A stretch of DNA of 64,000 nucleotides from Vicinamibacterales bacterium. GTDB taxonomy: Bacteria > Acidobacteriota > Vicinamibacteria > Vicinamibacterales > Fen-181. The notes under the pieces were generated by a model. It was not told the DNA's origin. It did no database searches and saw nothing but the letters and a program-made list of their open reading frames with translations. The translations under genes were made by a program, and so were the position numbers. Shown piece by piece: positions 31,981-40,420 of this stretch. Position 1 is the first letter of the stretch. The number at the start of each line of letters is the position of its first letter. The stretch covers positions 124,001 through 188,000 of the forward strand of contig DASXVO010000035.1 of assembly GCA_036504215.1 (NCBI GenBank), in the 5' to 3' direction.

Positions 31981-32559
31981 ATGTCTGTCCGCGAGGTGCG
32001 CCCCTCCGACGGTCGGCCCCTGACGGCCCTGATGATCGCCTACCAGGGTGGCGATCTGTCGGCTTTCGACGGGCTGTATGCGGGGCTGGCGCCGGTGCTG
32101 CGGCGGTATCTCCTGTCGCGCACGCGGGACGCGGCGTGGACGGACGATCTCCTGCAGGAGACGTTCCTCCAGATTCACCGCTCGCGCCGAACGTACAATG
32201 CCGCCTACCCGGTTGAACCGTGGTCGATTGCCATCGCGCGCCACGTGTTCCTGATGAGCCGCCGTGGGCGGGTGCGCAAGCACGATTTCGATGCCGGGCC
32301 GGTCGAGGAACTCGAGCACGCGTCAATCCGGGGTCACGAGACGGCGATTCTCGCTCGCGACCGGGTGTCGCGGGGCCTGGCCGAGTTGACTCCCGGCACG
32401 CGGCGGGCGGTGTGGTTGCATCACGTCTGGGGCTGGAGCTTCGAGGAAGTCGGGGCGAAGCTCGGGATTCGCGAAGCGGCCGCGAAGCTCCGGGCGAGTC
32501 GGGGAATGGCGGTGTTGCGACGGGCGCTGACCGAGAAGCGGCGGGACGATGGTGACTGA
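31981..32559 (+). CDS. ECF-type RNA polymerase sigma factor (copy 2)
   Basis: 192 residues. Region 2: LRRYLLSRTRDAAWTDDLLQ and ETFLQIHRSRRTY. Region 4: LTPGTRRAVWLHHVWGWSFE and EVGAKLGIREAAAKLRAS. It aligns end to end with the factor at 11893-12468 (shared YQ-GD, LLQETFLQIHR/LIQETFLQIHR, IAIARHVFLM/CAIARHVFLM). GGAGG directly abuts the ATG, an unusually short spacing; the paralogue comparison still supports this start. The NrsF-like gene overlaps its end by 11 bases. Confidence 0.9.
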   Translation: MSVREVRPSDGRPLTALMIAYQGGDLSAFDGLYAGLAPVLRRYLLSRTRDAAWTDDLLQETFLQIHRSRRTYNAAYPVEPWSIAIARHVFLMSRRGRVRKHDFDAGPVEELEHASIRGHETAILARDRVSRGLAELTPGTRRAVWLHHVWGWSFEEVGAKLGIREAAAKLRASRGMAVLRRALTEKRRDDGD

Positions 32560-33229
32560 AGACGTGGCTCCCCGTGCGCTGCGCGAGCGGATCGCGGCCG
32601 ATATCCGGCCGGTGCGGCCGCTCCGCGTCCCGTGGCAGCGTGCGGTGTCCGCCGCGCCGTTTGCCGCGCTGCTCGTCGTCGCGGCGCCCCTGGTGTTGTT
32701 CTCAGTGCGCACCGACGCGGATCGCGTCAGCCCCTTCCTGACGTGGGGACTCTCCGTCGCGCAGGCGCTCGCGGGTGTGGTCCTGGCGGGGGCCGCGTTC
32801 CGTCAGGCGGTCCCCGGACGGGCCCGTGGCGTGCGCATGCTGACGCTGCTGTTCACCGTGGGATTGGCCGTGGCCGCGAGCGTGATGTTGTTCACGTGGC
32901 GCATGGAGCCGATCAGCCTGCCGCCGCAGTACTGGCGTCAGTTCACGATCGGCTGTTTCATCTTCTCGCTGGTCGACGGACTCCCGCTGCTGCTGATCTT
33001 CCTCGTGTTCGCGGCGCGCGGTCTGCTGACGCGACCGGCGGCCGTCGGCGGGCTGGCCGGCCTGGCGGCGGGTGTCGTGTCCGACGCCTCGTGGCGGATG
33101 GTGTGTGTCGTGACGGAACCGTCACACGTCTTTGCCGGCCACTACGCCTCGCTCGCGGCGCTGTCGGTGCTCGGCGCGGTCCTGCTGTCGGTCTGGTCCC
33201 GCGTCGCCCGCGCCTTCCGCCGACACTGA
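32549..33229 (+). CDS. NrsF/DUF1109-like six-helix membrane anti-sigma factor (copy 2)
   Basis: 226 residues. N-terminal segment RIAADIRPVRPLRVPWQRAV matches copy 1 almost residue for residue (ADLRPVRRLARPWQRAL). Six hydrophobic helices follow, and the late motif VSDASWRMVCVVTEPSHVFA with a following His also matches. Probably tethers the sigma factor encoded by the overlapping upstream gene. A perfect 8-bp hairpin with 3-base loop lies 5 bases after its stop. Confidence 0.82.
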   Translation: MVTEDVAPRALRERIAADIRPVRPLRVPWQRAVSAAPFAALLVVAAPLVLFSVRTDADRVSPFLTWGLSVAQALAGVVLAGAAFRQAVPGRARGVRMLTLLFTVGLAVAASVMLFTWRMEPISLPPQYWRQFTIGCFIFSLVDGLPLLLIFLVFAARGLLTRPAAVGGLAGLAAGVVSDASWRMVCVVTEPSHVFAGHYASLAALSVLGAVLLSVWSRVARAFRRH

Positions 33230-33233
33230 GTGG

Positions 33234-33252
33234 CCCGGGCGTCTCGCCCGGG
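33234..33252 (+). terminator. Hairpin after the second sigma/anti-sigma pair
   Basis: CCCGGGCG-TCT-CGCCCGGG is a perfect 8-bp stem starting 5 bases after the anti-sigma stop. No T-run follows. It begins a 286-base intergenic region (33230-33515) that is otherwise filled by hairpins and the dispersed repeat. Confidence 0.5.
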
Positions 33253-33358
33253 TAGTGCCTGGCGAGGCGGGCCTCGGACTGCCTCGCTTGAAACGACGGT
33301 CCCACGGCCCGCGCCGCCAGAACCAGAAACGCTGTCGGTGGGCCCCGCAAAGCGGAGG

Positions 33359-33518
33359 GCGTCTAGCGAAACTTCGCCTCGAACCACCGAACTCGCTTCG
33401 CCGGCCCACGTCGTTTCTGGACGACGCCTCCTGCGTCGTCGTCGACATCTTCCAGGGGCGGAAGCGAGGCGCGAGAACCTGCTTCATTCGTCACGCTCTG
33501 ACCTCTGGAAGATGTCTA
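33359..33518 (-). repeat. Dispersed post-stop repeat, copy B (interrupted)
   Basis: The left part (33359-33404) carries TAGCGAAACTTCGCCTCGAA and CACCGAACTCGCTTCGCC. The right part (33478-33518) carries GCTTCATTCGTCACGCTCTG ending in GGAAGATGTCTA. An 8-bp hairpin (33420-33440) lies between, and GACATCTTCCAG (33444-33455) is an exact inverted copy of CTGGAAGATGTC (33505-33516). The terminal CTA is the stop codon of the minus-strand hydrolase gene. Compare copy C at 46519-46590. Confidence 0.7.
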
Positions 33519-34613
33519 GCGCTCCGTCACCCCTTTCAGCCACTCCCTGAAGTACTCCTGCCAGATGACCGGGAATGAATGCGTGCCGTGACCGCGCGTC
33601 TCGCTCGTAATGGGGAGCAGGACGTACCGGCCTCGTGCCACGCGCGGCATCAGCTTCTCCATGAGGCCCAGTTCGGGCGGGTTGATCAGATCGTCGGCCG
33701 AGTTGATGGCGAGCAGCGGTGCCGTGATTCGGTCGAGGCCGGCCGAGGGGTCGTACTCGCGCGACGAATCGAACTGGTACAGCATGTCGTTGGCATCGAC
33801 GCCGGCGCCCCGCGACCCAAGCTGGGTGACGAGCAGCGCATCCGCGCCGTCGCGCGTCGGGGCGTCCCTCTGCGCCTGCACGGTGGAGCCGGCCATCAGC
33901 GTCAGGATTCGCACGGCCCCCTCGAGGCCGCGCGGTTGTTTCGCATACTCGCCGCCGTTCCATTCCGGGTCGTTCCGGATGCTGTCCATGAGCATCCTGC
34001 GCCACATCCGATTGCGTCCGGCAATCTGCGTCGGAACACTGGCGAGCGGCACGAGGCCGTCCATGAAGTCAGGGTACGTCTCGCCCCACACCCACGTGTG
34101 CATGCCGCCCATGGACGTGCCCATGACGAAGCGAAGATGGTTCACCTTAAGGCCTTCGGTCAGCAGGCGGTACTGCGCTCGCACCATGTCGTCGTAGGTA
34201 TAGCGGGGGAACTTCGCGTGCAGGCCGTCGCTCGGTTTGCTGCTCTGCCCATGGCCGATTCCGTCTGGCAGGATGAGAAAATGCGTGCGGGCATCGAGCA
34301 GTTGGCCGGGCCCGAAGAGGACGTCGGCGAAGTTCTTCGAGAGGAACTGCCGTCCGGTTCCGCCCGTGCCGTGGAGAATCAGGACGGCGTTCCGGACGAC
34401 GCCCTTGTCATCGCGACGCGGCTGGCCAAGGGTGATGTAGTGGAGCTTCAGGTCTGGCAGAGTCTCGCCCGTCGCGAATCGGAAGTCGCGAAGGACGAAG
34501 TCACCAGCCACGGGCGCCGGCGCCTGCCCGAAGGCAGCCTGCGCCGTCAGACACACGAACGCCGCGAAGGCGCAGCGAAGGATGGTGGTGACATTCTCGA
34601 AGCGATTGGACAT
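33516..34613 (-). CDS. Secreted alpha/beta hydrolase (MetX-like fold)
   Basis: 365 residues from the ATG at 34613. Signal peptide ends near AAFGQ (residue 30). The hydrolase core has LILHGTGGTGRQF (oxyanion), LPDGIGHGQSS, nucleophile elbow MGTSMGG (Ser), NSADDLINPPELG (Asp) and RGHGTHS (His). Sequence style is close to homoserine O-acetyltransferase relatives, but the signal peptide argues against methionine synthesis. Esterase or acyltransferase of unknown substrate in the periplasm. Last gene of a four-gene minus-strand group; its stop codon is part of the dispersed repeat. Confidence 0.87.
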   Translation of the reverse strand: MSNRFENVTTILRCAFAAFVCLTAQAAFGQAPAPVAGDFVLRDFRFATGETLPDLKLHYITLGQPRRDDKGVVRNAVLILHGTGGTGRQFLSKNFADVLFGPGQLLDARTHFLILPDGIGHGQSSKPSDGLHAKFPRYTYDDMVRAQYRLLTEGLKVNHLRFVMGTSMGGMHTWVWGETYPDFMDGLVPLASVPTQIAGRNRMWRRMLMDSIRNDPEWNGGEYAKQPRGLEGAVRILTLMAGSTVQAQRDAPTRDGADALLVTQLGSRGAGVDANDMLYQFDSSREYDPSAGLDRITAPLLAINSADDLINPPELGLMEKLMPRVARGRYVLLPITSETRGHGTHSFPVIWQEYFREWLKGVTER

Positions 34614-34647
34614 GACTGCCTCCGGCCTTGCAGGGTGACCCTCCGCC

Positions 34648-35445
34648 CTACTGGGTGTTCTCGCTGCGCCAGCCCTGCCACAAGTAGTACATCCGCGCGA
34701 GGTACTCGTGGCAGGCATCGTCGCTCTGCCGCAGGGCGAAGTACCTGGGACGAATCTGGTGGATGAGACCGGTCGGTGTGGCGCTCTCGAAGGCCGCCAC
34801 CGACGGGATTGGCTCGATGTGCTCCGCACGAAACTCGGCGACGGCGCGCTGCATGTGCCGGGAATTGGTGACGAGGACCACGCGCCGGACACCGCGCGGA
34901 CGCAGGAGCGCGGCGGAGTACTGCGCGTTCTCCCGCGTGGTTCGCGATTGACCTTCGACGATGATTCGTTCGCGCGGGACGCCGAGCCGCACGAGACCGT
35001 CGGCCACCGCGTCTGCTTCGCTTCGCTGCTGCTGGCCAGCCGAGACGATGCCGCCGGACACCACGACGGTTGGTGCGCCGAGCAGCGAGTACAGACGCGC
35101 GGCCTCGATCGCGTTCTGCGCCGAATTCGAGCTCATCTGGACGATCTCTCGACCGTTCGCGCGATAGACCTCCGACCCGGAGGTGAGCACGACCACCACG
35201 GTCGCGTCCTTCGCCTGCTCACGCGACGTCAGCGCCCCGTACTGCCGTGCCAGTGGCGCCGAAACCAGCTCGGCGCCGATCGGAGTCGCGAGCAACCCGT
35301 ACACGGCGAGGAGCGCGGTCAGCCAGCGTCGACCCCAGCGCTGAGCGGACTGGCCGCCGTAGAGGAGGCCGACGCCGAGGACGAGGCCGAGGACGAGGAA
35401 CGGGATCGATCCCGGCACGAGAAACCACTTCACAGCGTTGACCAT
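34648..35445 (-). CDS. YdcF/SanA (DUF218) family membrane-anchored protein
   Basis: 265 residues. Two N-terminal hydrophobic segments (residues 8-30 and 38-60) precede the DUF218 domain: TVVVVLTSGSEVYRANGREI, ARLYSLLGAPTVVVSGGIVS, ERIIVEGQSRTTRENAQYSA and RVVLVTNSRHMQRAVAEFRA. ElyC/SanA relatives act in envelope or polyisoprenoid-linked sugar metabolism; the exact reaction is unproven. The gene begins 6 bases after the symporter stop. Confidence 0.87.
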   Translation of the reverse strand: MVNAVKWFLVPGSIPFLVLGLVLGVGLLYGGQSAQRWGRRWLTALLAVYGLLATPIGAELVSAPLARQYGALTSREQAKDATVVVVLTSGSEVYRANGREIVQMSSNSAQNAIEAARLYSLLGAPTVVVSGGIVSAGQQQRSEADAVADGLVRLGVPRERIIVEGQSRTTRENAQYSAALLRPRGVRRVVLVTNSRHMQRAVAEFRAEHIEPIPSVAAFESATPTGLIHQIRPRYFALRQSDDACHEYLARMYYLWQGWRSENTQ

Positions 35446-35451
35446 GTGTCG

Positions 35452-36951
35452 CTACCGTTCCATCTGCCCGGCCGGCCGAGTGGGTGCGGGCCGCAGCAAA
35501 CTCACCGTGTAGCCCACGGTCACGCAGATGGCGGTGCCCACCACCACGTACCACGTCCAGGCCAGCGGCGTGTAGATCTTGATGGCGAGCATGCACACCA
35601 GCGAGACGCCAATGCCCGCCATCACTCCGGTCTGATTGGCGCGCGTCGTCAGGACGCCCATCAGGAATGCGCCCAGCATCGGTCCGTACACCAGAGAGGC
35701 AATCGACAATCCGACGGTGAACACCGAACCCCAGTCGCGTGCGATGAACGCGATGGCGATCAGCACGGCGCCCCAGGCTGCAGTGCACCACCGCGAGAGA
35801 CGGAGCAGCGAACTGTCGCTGCGAGTGCCTCCGGCGAGCGGTTTGTAGAAATCGAGCACGGTCGTCGAGGCCAGCGAGTTGAGCGAACCGCTCAGGTTCG
35901 ACATCGCCGCGGCGAAAATGGCCGCAATGACGAGACCCGCAATCCCGTGCGGGAGGCTGTGCACGATGAAGGCGGGGAAGATCTCGTCGTTGCTGGCGAG
36001 TGGCGGCAGTGGCGTGTGCTTGTAGTACGCGAACAGCATCACGCCGATCAGCAGGAACAGCGCGAACTGCACGAGAACGATGAAGCCGCTCGTGATCAGG
36101 GCCTTCTGGCTGTCACGCTTGTTCCGGCAGGTGAGCAGCCGCTGGACCAGCAGTTGATCGGTGCCGTGGGAGGCCATCGTCAGGAACGTGCCTCCGATGA
36201 GGCCCGCCCAGAACGTGAATGGCAGCCGCAGATCCCATGAAAAGGAGATGATCTGGAACTTGTTCGCCGCTTCGGCGTGCGCCGCGATGGTCGGCCATCC
36301 TCCGGGTACGAGATGCAGCAGTTGCCACGCGGCGAGGAACGACCCTCCCAGGTAGATCACGAGCTGTATCAGGTCCGTCCAGATCACCGCCGCGATCCCG
36401 CCCTCGAACGTGTAGATCAGCGTCAGCACCCCGACGATGAGGATCGACCAGGCCCAGAGATGGGGCAGCCCGGGGAGACTGGAACTGATCACTGCGGCGA
36501 GCACCAGCGACGCCGCGTACACGCGGACGCCCTCGGCGAGCGCACGCATCACGAGGAAGAGCGACGCGGCAAAGTGCTTGGCCTGCGCCCCGAATCGCCG
36601 GAGCAGCAGCTCGTACGCCGTCAGGAGATCGCCCTGGAAGTACGCCGGGATGAACAACAGGCTGATGATGACCCGCGCAATGATGTAACCGACCACCACC
36701 TGCAGGTACATGAGGCCGCCCTGTTCGGGCCGGGCGTACGTCGTGTACGCCATCGCCGGCACCCCGATCAGCGTCAGCGTGCTCGTCTCGGTCGCGACGA
36801 TCGACAGGCTGATGACGAGCCAGTGGGTATTCTTCGCACCGACGAAATAGTCCTTGACGGTGTGCTGCGTCCGGCGGAAGAGCGTGCCGAAGATCGTGAT
36901 GCCGACCAGATACAGGAGGAGGACGAAGTAGTCGATCGTCGAGAATCCCAT
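35452..36951 (-). CDS. Sodium:solute symporter (SSS family)
   Basis: 499 residues with about 13 hydrophobic helices, full length for the family. Starts MGFSTIDYFVLLLYLVGITI; LVISLSIVATETSTLTLIGV matches the conserved SSS helix 1/2 region, FEGGIAAVIWTDLIQLVIYL the sodium-site region, and IFAAAMSNLSGSLNSLAS the late signature near residue 330. It imports an organic solute with Na+. The substrate cannot be read; neighbours (secreted hydrolase, FG-GAP-like exoprotein) might supply it. Confidence 0.93.
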   Translation of the reverse strand: MGFSTIDYFVLLLYLVGITIFGTLFRRTQHTVKDYFVGAKNTHWLVISLSIVATETSTLTLIGVPAMAYTTYARPEQGGLMYLQVVVGYIIARVIISLLFIPAYFQGDLLTAYELLLRRFGAQAKHFAASLFLVMRALAEGVRVYAASLVLAAVISSSLPGLPHLWAWSILIVGVLTLIYTFEGGIAAVIWTDLIQLVIYLGGSFLAAWQLLHLVPGGWPTIAAHAEAANKFQIISFSWDLRLPFTFWAGLIGGTFLTMASHGTDQLLVQRLLTCRNKRDSQKALITSGFIVLVQFALFLLIGVMLFAYYKHTPLPPLASNDEIFPAFIVHSLPHGIAGLVIAAIFAAAMSNLSGSLNSLASTTVLDFYKPLAGGTRSDSSLLRLSRWCTAAWGAVLIAIAFIARDWGSVFTVGLSIASLVYGPMLGAFLMGVLTTRANQTGVMAGIGVSLVCMLAIKIYTPLAWTWYVVVGTAICVTVGYTVSLLRPAPTRPAGQMER

Positions 36952-36960
36952 AGGTCGGTC

Positions 36961-37761
36961 TCATTTCTCCTTCTTCAGCTTGCGCCCGCGCGCGGCTGCC
37001 CAGTCGCGGACTCTCGGCCGCAGGCGTTCGAGCCACTTCATCACGACGTCGCTGCGCGTGGTCTGGAGCACGGCGCTCAGGCTTTGCTCCTCCTCGCCCA
37101 GCAGGACCGCGATGGCGAGGACGCCAAGGGCCGCGCCCCTGACCTCCTGCTCGTCGTCTTCGGACGTCGGCGGGTGAAGCCGGCCGGAATAGATCTTCAT
37201 CCGGGCGCGCAGGATCTCGGGAAAACGCGTCGTACAATCCTGGAACCGGTCGACGGCGAAGCAGGCGACCAGCGGAATCGACGCCGGCGAGCTGGCGTAC
37301 GAGAGATCGTCGAAGTACGCGAGCCCATCGTCGCCCAGCAGGAGTTCCTTCCGTCCGTCGCCATCCAGATCGCGGACCTCGAGATCGGTGGCGTTCCCGC
37401 CTTCGTAGTCGAGGAGGGGCTTCGGCGACAATCCGAGCGACCAGATGTGGAGTGTGGCGCAGCAGTGCGCGCCCCCGCTGTGCGTCGAGACCAGGAGTTC
37501 GAGCGTCGAATCGCCGTTGATGTCCTCGCACGACAGCGCGGTGATGGCCCAGTCGCTGACGTTGACGAGCAGGCGGCCGTTCTTCTGAATGCTCAGACGG
37601 CTGGGCCGTCCCTCCGCGCCCACCGCACTGGGCACCGCTTCGTAGGCCCCGCATGCGAGGCGGCGGACGGGAGCGTCCTGGGCGGACACCGATTCGGCAG
37701 ACGCCAGCATCAGGATGGCGAGCGGCAGCAGGCTGAGGCAGGACGTCGGCCGGGCGATCAT
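36961..37761 (-). CDS. Secreted FG-GAP/VCBS-like protein of unknown function
   Basis: 266 residues, signal peptide ending near VSAQ (residue 27). Contains calcium-loop-like aspartate motifs DINGDSTLELLVSTHSGGAH and DLDGDGRKELLLGDDGLAYF, typical of FG-GAP beta-propeller repeats, though only two or three are visible. Conserved-looking Cys residues occur (LACGAYEAVPS, CCATLHIWSL). The C-terminus is a charged helix ending in KKLKKEK. First gene of the minus-strand group ending at 33516; 9 bases precede the symporter. Confidence 0.75.
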   Translation of the reverse strand: MIARPTSCLSLLPLAILMLASAESVSAQDAPVRRLACGAYEAVPSAVGAEGRPSRLSIQKNGRLLVNVSDWAITALSCEDINGDSTLELLVSTHSGGAHCCATLHIWSLGLSPKPLLDYEGGNATDLEVRDLDGDGRKELLLGDDGLAYFDDLSYASSPASIPLVACFAVDRFQDCTTRFPEILRARMKIYSGRLHPPTSEDDEQEVRGAALGVLAIAVLLGEEEQSLSAVLQTTRSDVVMKWLERLRPRVRDWAAARGRKLKKEK

Positions 37762-37881
37762 TGGCGCTCCATTCGTCCGACATTATTGCAGCGAACCGGC
37801 CCGCGTCCAAGCATTCGACCACCCCGGCCGAATGTGCCAAAGTAGAGAAGTCGGCATCCAGCAGGGCGAGGGAGGACCCCA

Positions 37882-39144
37882 GTGGCGGAACATACGCCCG
37901 AGATTTCGAACGAACTCGTCGCCTGTGAGGCGGGGCGCGCCGAGTGGCTGCACGAGGTGCGCTGCCAGGACTGTCTCGCCTGCACCGTCGAGATGAAGGT
38001 GATGCGGCCGGACCTCGAGCGGTTCGTGGCCAGCGTGCTCGGATATCACCGCGTCCCTGCCGCCGATGCGGCCGTGACCGCGCGTGTCCTCGTGTCGGCC
38101 GACCTGCGCGGGATCGCCAGCCACGGCGTGGCGCGTCTCGGCCGGTACGTCTCGGGGCTGAAGGACGGGTACATCGTGCCCGGCGTCGAGTTCGACGTGC
38201 GGGAACCGGCGCCGGCCATCGGCGTCATCGACGCCAGGAACGGCATCGGCCAGGTCGTCGCCGACCGCGCCATGGACCTGGCCATCCGCAAGGCAGCCGC
38301 GAACGGGATAGGCGCCGTGACCGTGCGGAACAGCAACCACTTTGGCATCGCCGGCTACTACGTCCAGAAGGCCATCGCGCAGGGCATGATTGGCATCTGT
38401 CTCACCAACTCGGCGCCGCTCGTCGTGCCCACGCACGGTGCGGAAGCGATCCTGGGCACGAATCCGATCGCGTTCGGTGCGCCCGGAGGGGACGATCTCG
38501 ATTTCGTCCTGGACATGGCGACGAGCGTCGTCCCGCGAGGCAAGCTCGAGGTGTACGATCGCAACCGGAAGCAGATGCCTGTCGGCTGGGCGGTGGACGC
38601 GCACGGTTACGACTCGCAGAATCCGGGATTCGTGCTTGCGAATCTCGTGAAGCGACTGGGCGGCGGGATTCTGCCGCTCGGCGGCCGCGGCGATGAGTTC
38701 GGCGGCTACAAGGGCTACGGCCTCGCGCTGATGGTGGATGTGCTGTGCGGGGTCCTGGCTGGCTCGGCGTTCGGCCCCGATGTCGACAACCTGCACCGGG
38801 CTCCGGAGCCGGGTGAGGTCGTGGCCCCGCGTGTGGGGCATTTCTTCCTCGCGCTGGACATCGGCCGGTTCATGCCGATCATGGAGTTCCGTCAGCGCCT
38901 GGCGGAGTTGTTCGGGGTGCTGAAGCACTCGAGGAAAGCGCTGGATCGCACCGAGATCTTCATCCACGGCGAGAAGGAGCAGCGGCGGACCCAGTTCCAC
39001 GAGCGGTCGGGTATTCCGCTCGCCGAGAACGTGCTGGCGGCTCTGCAGAAGATCGGCGCGGCCTGCGGGCTGCCGGGGCCGGTGAGCGTCGCGGAGCGTC
39101 TGCGGCGACAGACCGATGGCCCCCTGGAAGGACGACGCGGGTGA
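37882..39144 (+). CDS. Ldh2-type (malate/L-lactate-like) dehydrogenase
   Basis: 420 residues from the GTG at 37882 (GGGAGGA upstream); homology starts at the internal ATG at 37993 (MKVMRPDLERFVASVLGYHR), so the first 37 residues, with four Cys, are either an extension or untranslated. Motifs: SADLRGIASHGVARLGRYVS, GIGAVTVRNSNHFGIAGYYV, GTNPIAFGAPGG, LDMATSVVPRGKLEVYDR and GYKGYGLALMVDVLCG (NAD(P) fold of the YlbC/LDH2 family). These enzymes reduce 2-oxoacids with NAD(P)H; substrate not readable. It overlaps lhgO by TGATG, hinting at a linked 2-hydroxyacid cycle. Confidence 0.88.
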   Translation: MAEHTPEISNELVACEAGRAEWLHEVRCQDCLACTVEMKVMRPDLERFVASVLGYHRVPAADAAVTARVLVSADLRGIASHGVARLGRYVSGLKDGYIVPGVEFDVREPAPAIGVIDARNGIGQVVADRAMDLAIRKAAANGIGAVTVRNSNHFGIAGYYVQKAIAQGMIGICLTNSAPLVVPTHGAEAILGTNPIAFGAPGGDDLDFVLDMATSVVPRGKLEVYDRNRKQMPVGWAVDAHGYDSQNPGFVLANLVKRLGGGILPLGGRGDEFGGYKGYGLALMVDVLCGVLAGSAFGPDVDNLHRAPEPGEVVAPRVGHFFLALDIGRFMPIMEFRQRLAELFGVLKHSRKALDRTEIFIHGEKEQRRTQFHERSGIPLAENVLAALQKIGAACGLPGPVSVAERLRRQTDGPLEGRRG

Positions 39145-40349
39145 TGAGCAGAACATGGGACGTGGCGATCATCGGTGGCGGCATTGTCGGCACGGCGACG
39201 GCAATGGCGCTCGTCGGCCGCCCGAAGGTCAGCGTCGTCGTGCTCGAGGCGGAGCGGAAACTGGCGGCCCACCAGACCGGGAACAACAGCGGGGTCATCC
39301 ACTCCGGGCTCTACTACAAGCCCGGCTCGCTCAAGGCGGGCAACTGCGTGACGGGTCGCGAGGCCATGTACCGGTTTTGTCAGGAGCACCAGATCCCGCA
39401 CGATCGATGCGGCAAGCTGGTGGTGGCCACCGACCCGTCGCAGCTTCCAGCGCTCGAAGAGCTCGAGCGGCGCGGCCGGGCCAACGGCTTGCAGGGGCTG
39501 CGCCGACTCACGGCCGGGGAACTGACGGAGTATGAGCCCGCCGTCGCCGGGATCGCGGGCCTTCACGTCCTCGAGACCGGGATTGTGGACTATGAGGCGG
39601 TCACCAACGCCTTCGCCCAGGTGGTCCGCGAGCGAGGTGGCGAGGTCCGGACCGGCGCGCGTGTGACCCGCGTCGTCTGTGGCACGGACACGCTGGCGAT
39701 CGAGACGACGAGCGGCGCCGTCGAGGCACGCACGCTGATCAACTGTGCGGGTCTCCAGTCGGACCGGGTGGCGCGGCTGTGCGGCGTCGAGCCCGGCGTG
39801 AAGATTGTTCCGTTCCGTGGCGAGTACTACGAGTTGGCGCCGGCGCGCCAGTCGCTCGTTCGGAATCTCGTGTACCCGGTGCCCGATCCGCGCTTTCCCT
39901 TCCTCGGCGTTCATTTCACCCGCATGATTCGCGGCGGCGTCGAAGCCGGGCCGAATGCCGTGCTGGCCTTCCGCCGAGAGGGCTACACGCGCACGAGCTT
40001 CTCGTTGGGCGACACGCTCGACCTGCTCGCCTACCCCGGCTTCTGGCGGATGGGGGCGAAGTACTGGCGGATGGGTCTCGGCGAATTCCACCGATCCTTC
40101 AGCAAGGCGGCATTCGTCCGTGCGCTGCAGGCACTGGTGCCAGAGCTTCGCGACGAGGACGTCCATCCGGGCGGTGCGGGCGTTCGTGCGCAAGCCCTCG
40201 ATCCGAAGGGCGGGCTGCTCGACGATTTCCGCATCGCGGAAGCCAGACGCATGATTCATGTGCTGAATGCGCCGTCGCCGGCCGCCACCGCGTCGATCAG
40301 CATCGGTCAGACGATCGCCGAGATGGCCGTTCGATCGTTCGGGATGTGA
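39144..40349 (+). CDS. lhgO: L-2-hydroxyglutarate oxidase
   Basis: 401 residues, FAD-dependent DAO fold. The dinucleotide loop AIIGGGIVGTATAMAL starts near residue 8. The family motif AAHQTGNNSGVIHSGLYYKP is intact, followed by KLVVATDPSQLPALEELERR, INCAGLQSDRVARLCG and GVHFTRMIRGGVEAGPNAVL. It oxidises L-2-hydroxyglutarate to 2-oxoglutarate, passing electrons to the quinone pool. The start ATG shares a base with the stop of the Ldh2-type gene. Citrate synthase follows 71 bases later. Confidence 0.92.
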   Translation: MSRTWDVAIIGGGIVGTATAMALVGRPKVSVVVLEAERKLAAHQTGNNSGVIHSGLYYKPGSLKAGNCVTGREAMYRFCQEHQIPHDRCGKLVVATDPSQLPALEELERRGRANGLQGLRRLTAGELTEYEPAVAGIAGLHVLETGIVDYEAVTNAFAQVVRERGGEVRTGARVTRVVCGTDTLAIETTSGAVEARTLINCAGLQSDRVARLCGVEPGVKIVPFRGEYYELAPARQSLVRNLVYPVPDPRFPFLGVHFTRMIRGGVEAGPNAVLAFRREGYTRTSFSLGDTLDLLAYPGFWRMGAKYWRMGLGEFHRSFSKAAFVRALQALVPELRDEDVHPGGAGVRAQALDPKGGLLDDFRIAEARRMIHVLNAPSPAATASISIGQTIAEMAVRSFGM

Positions 40350-40420
40350 AGGCGACGATTTCGGTTTAGAATGTTGTATCCGTTGGGTGCAACCACAATC
40401 AACCGAACAGGAAGACGCCT

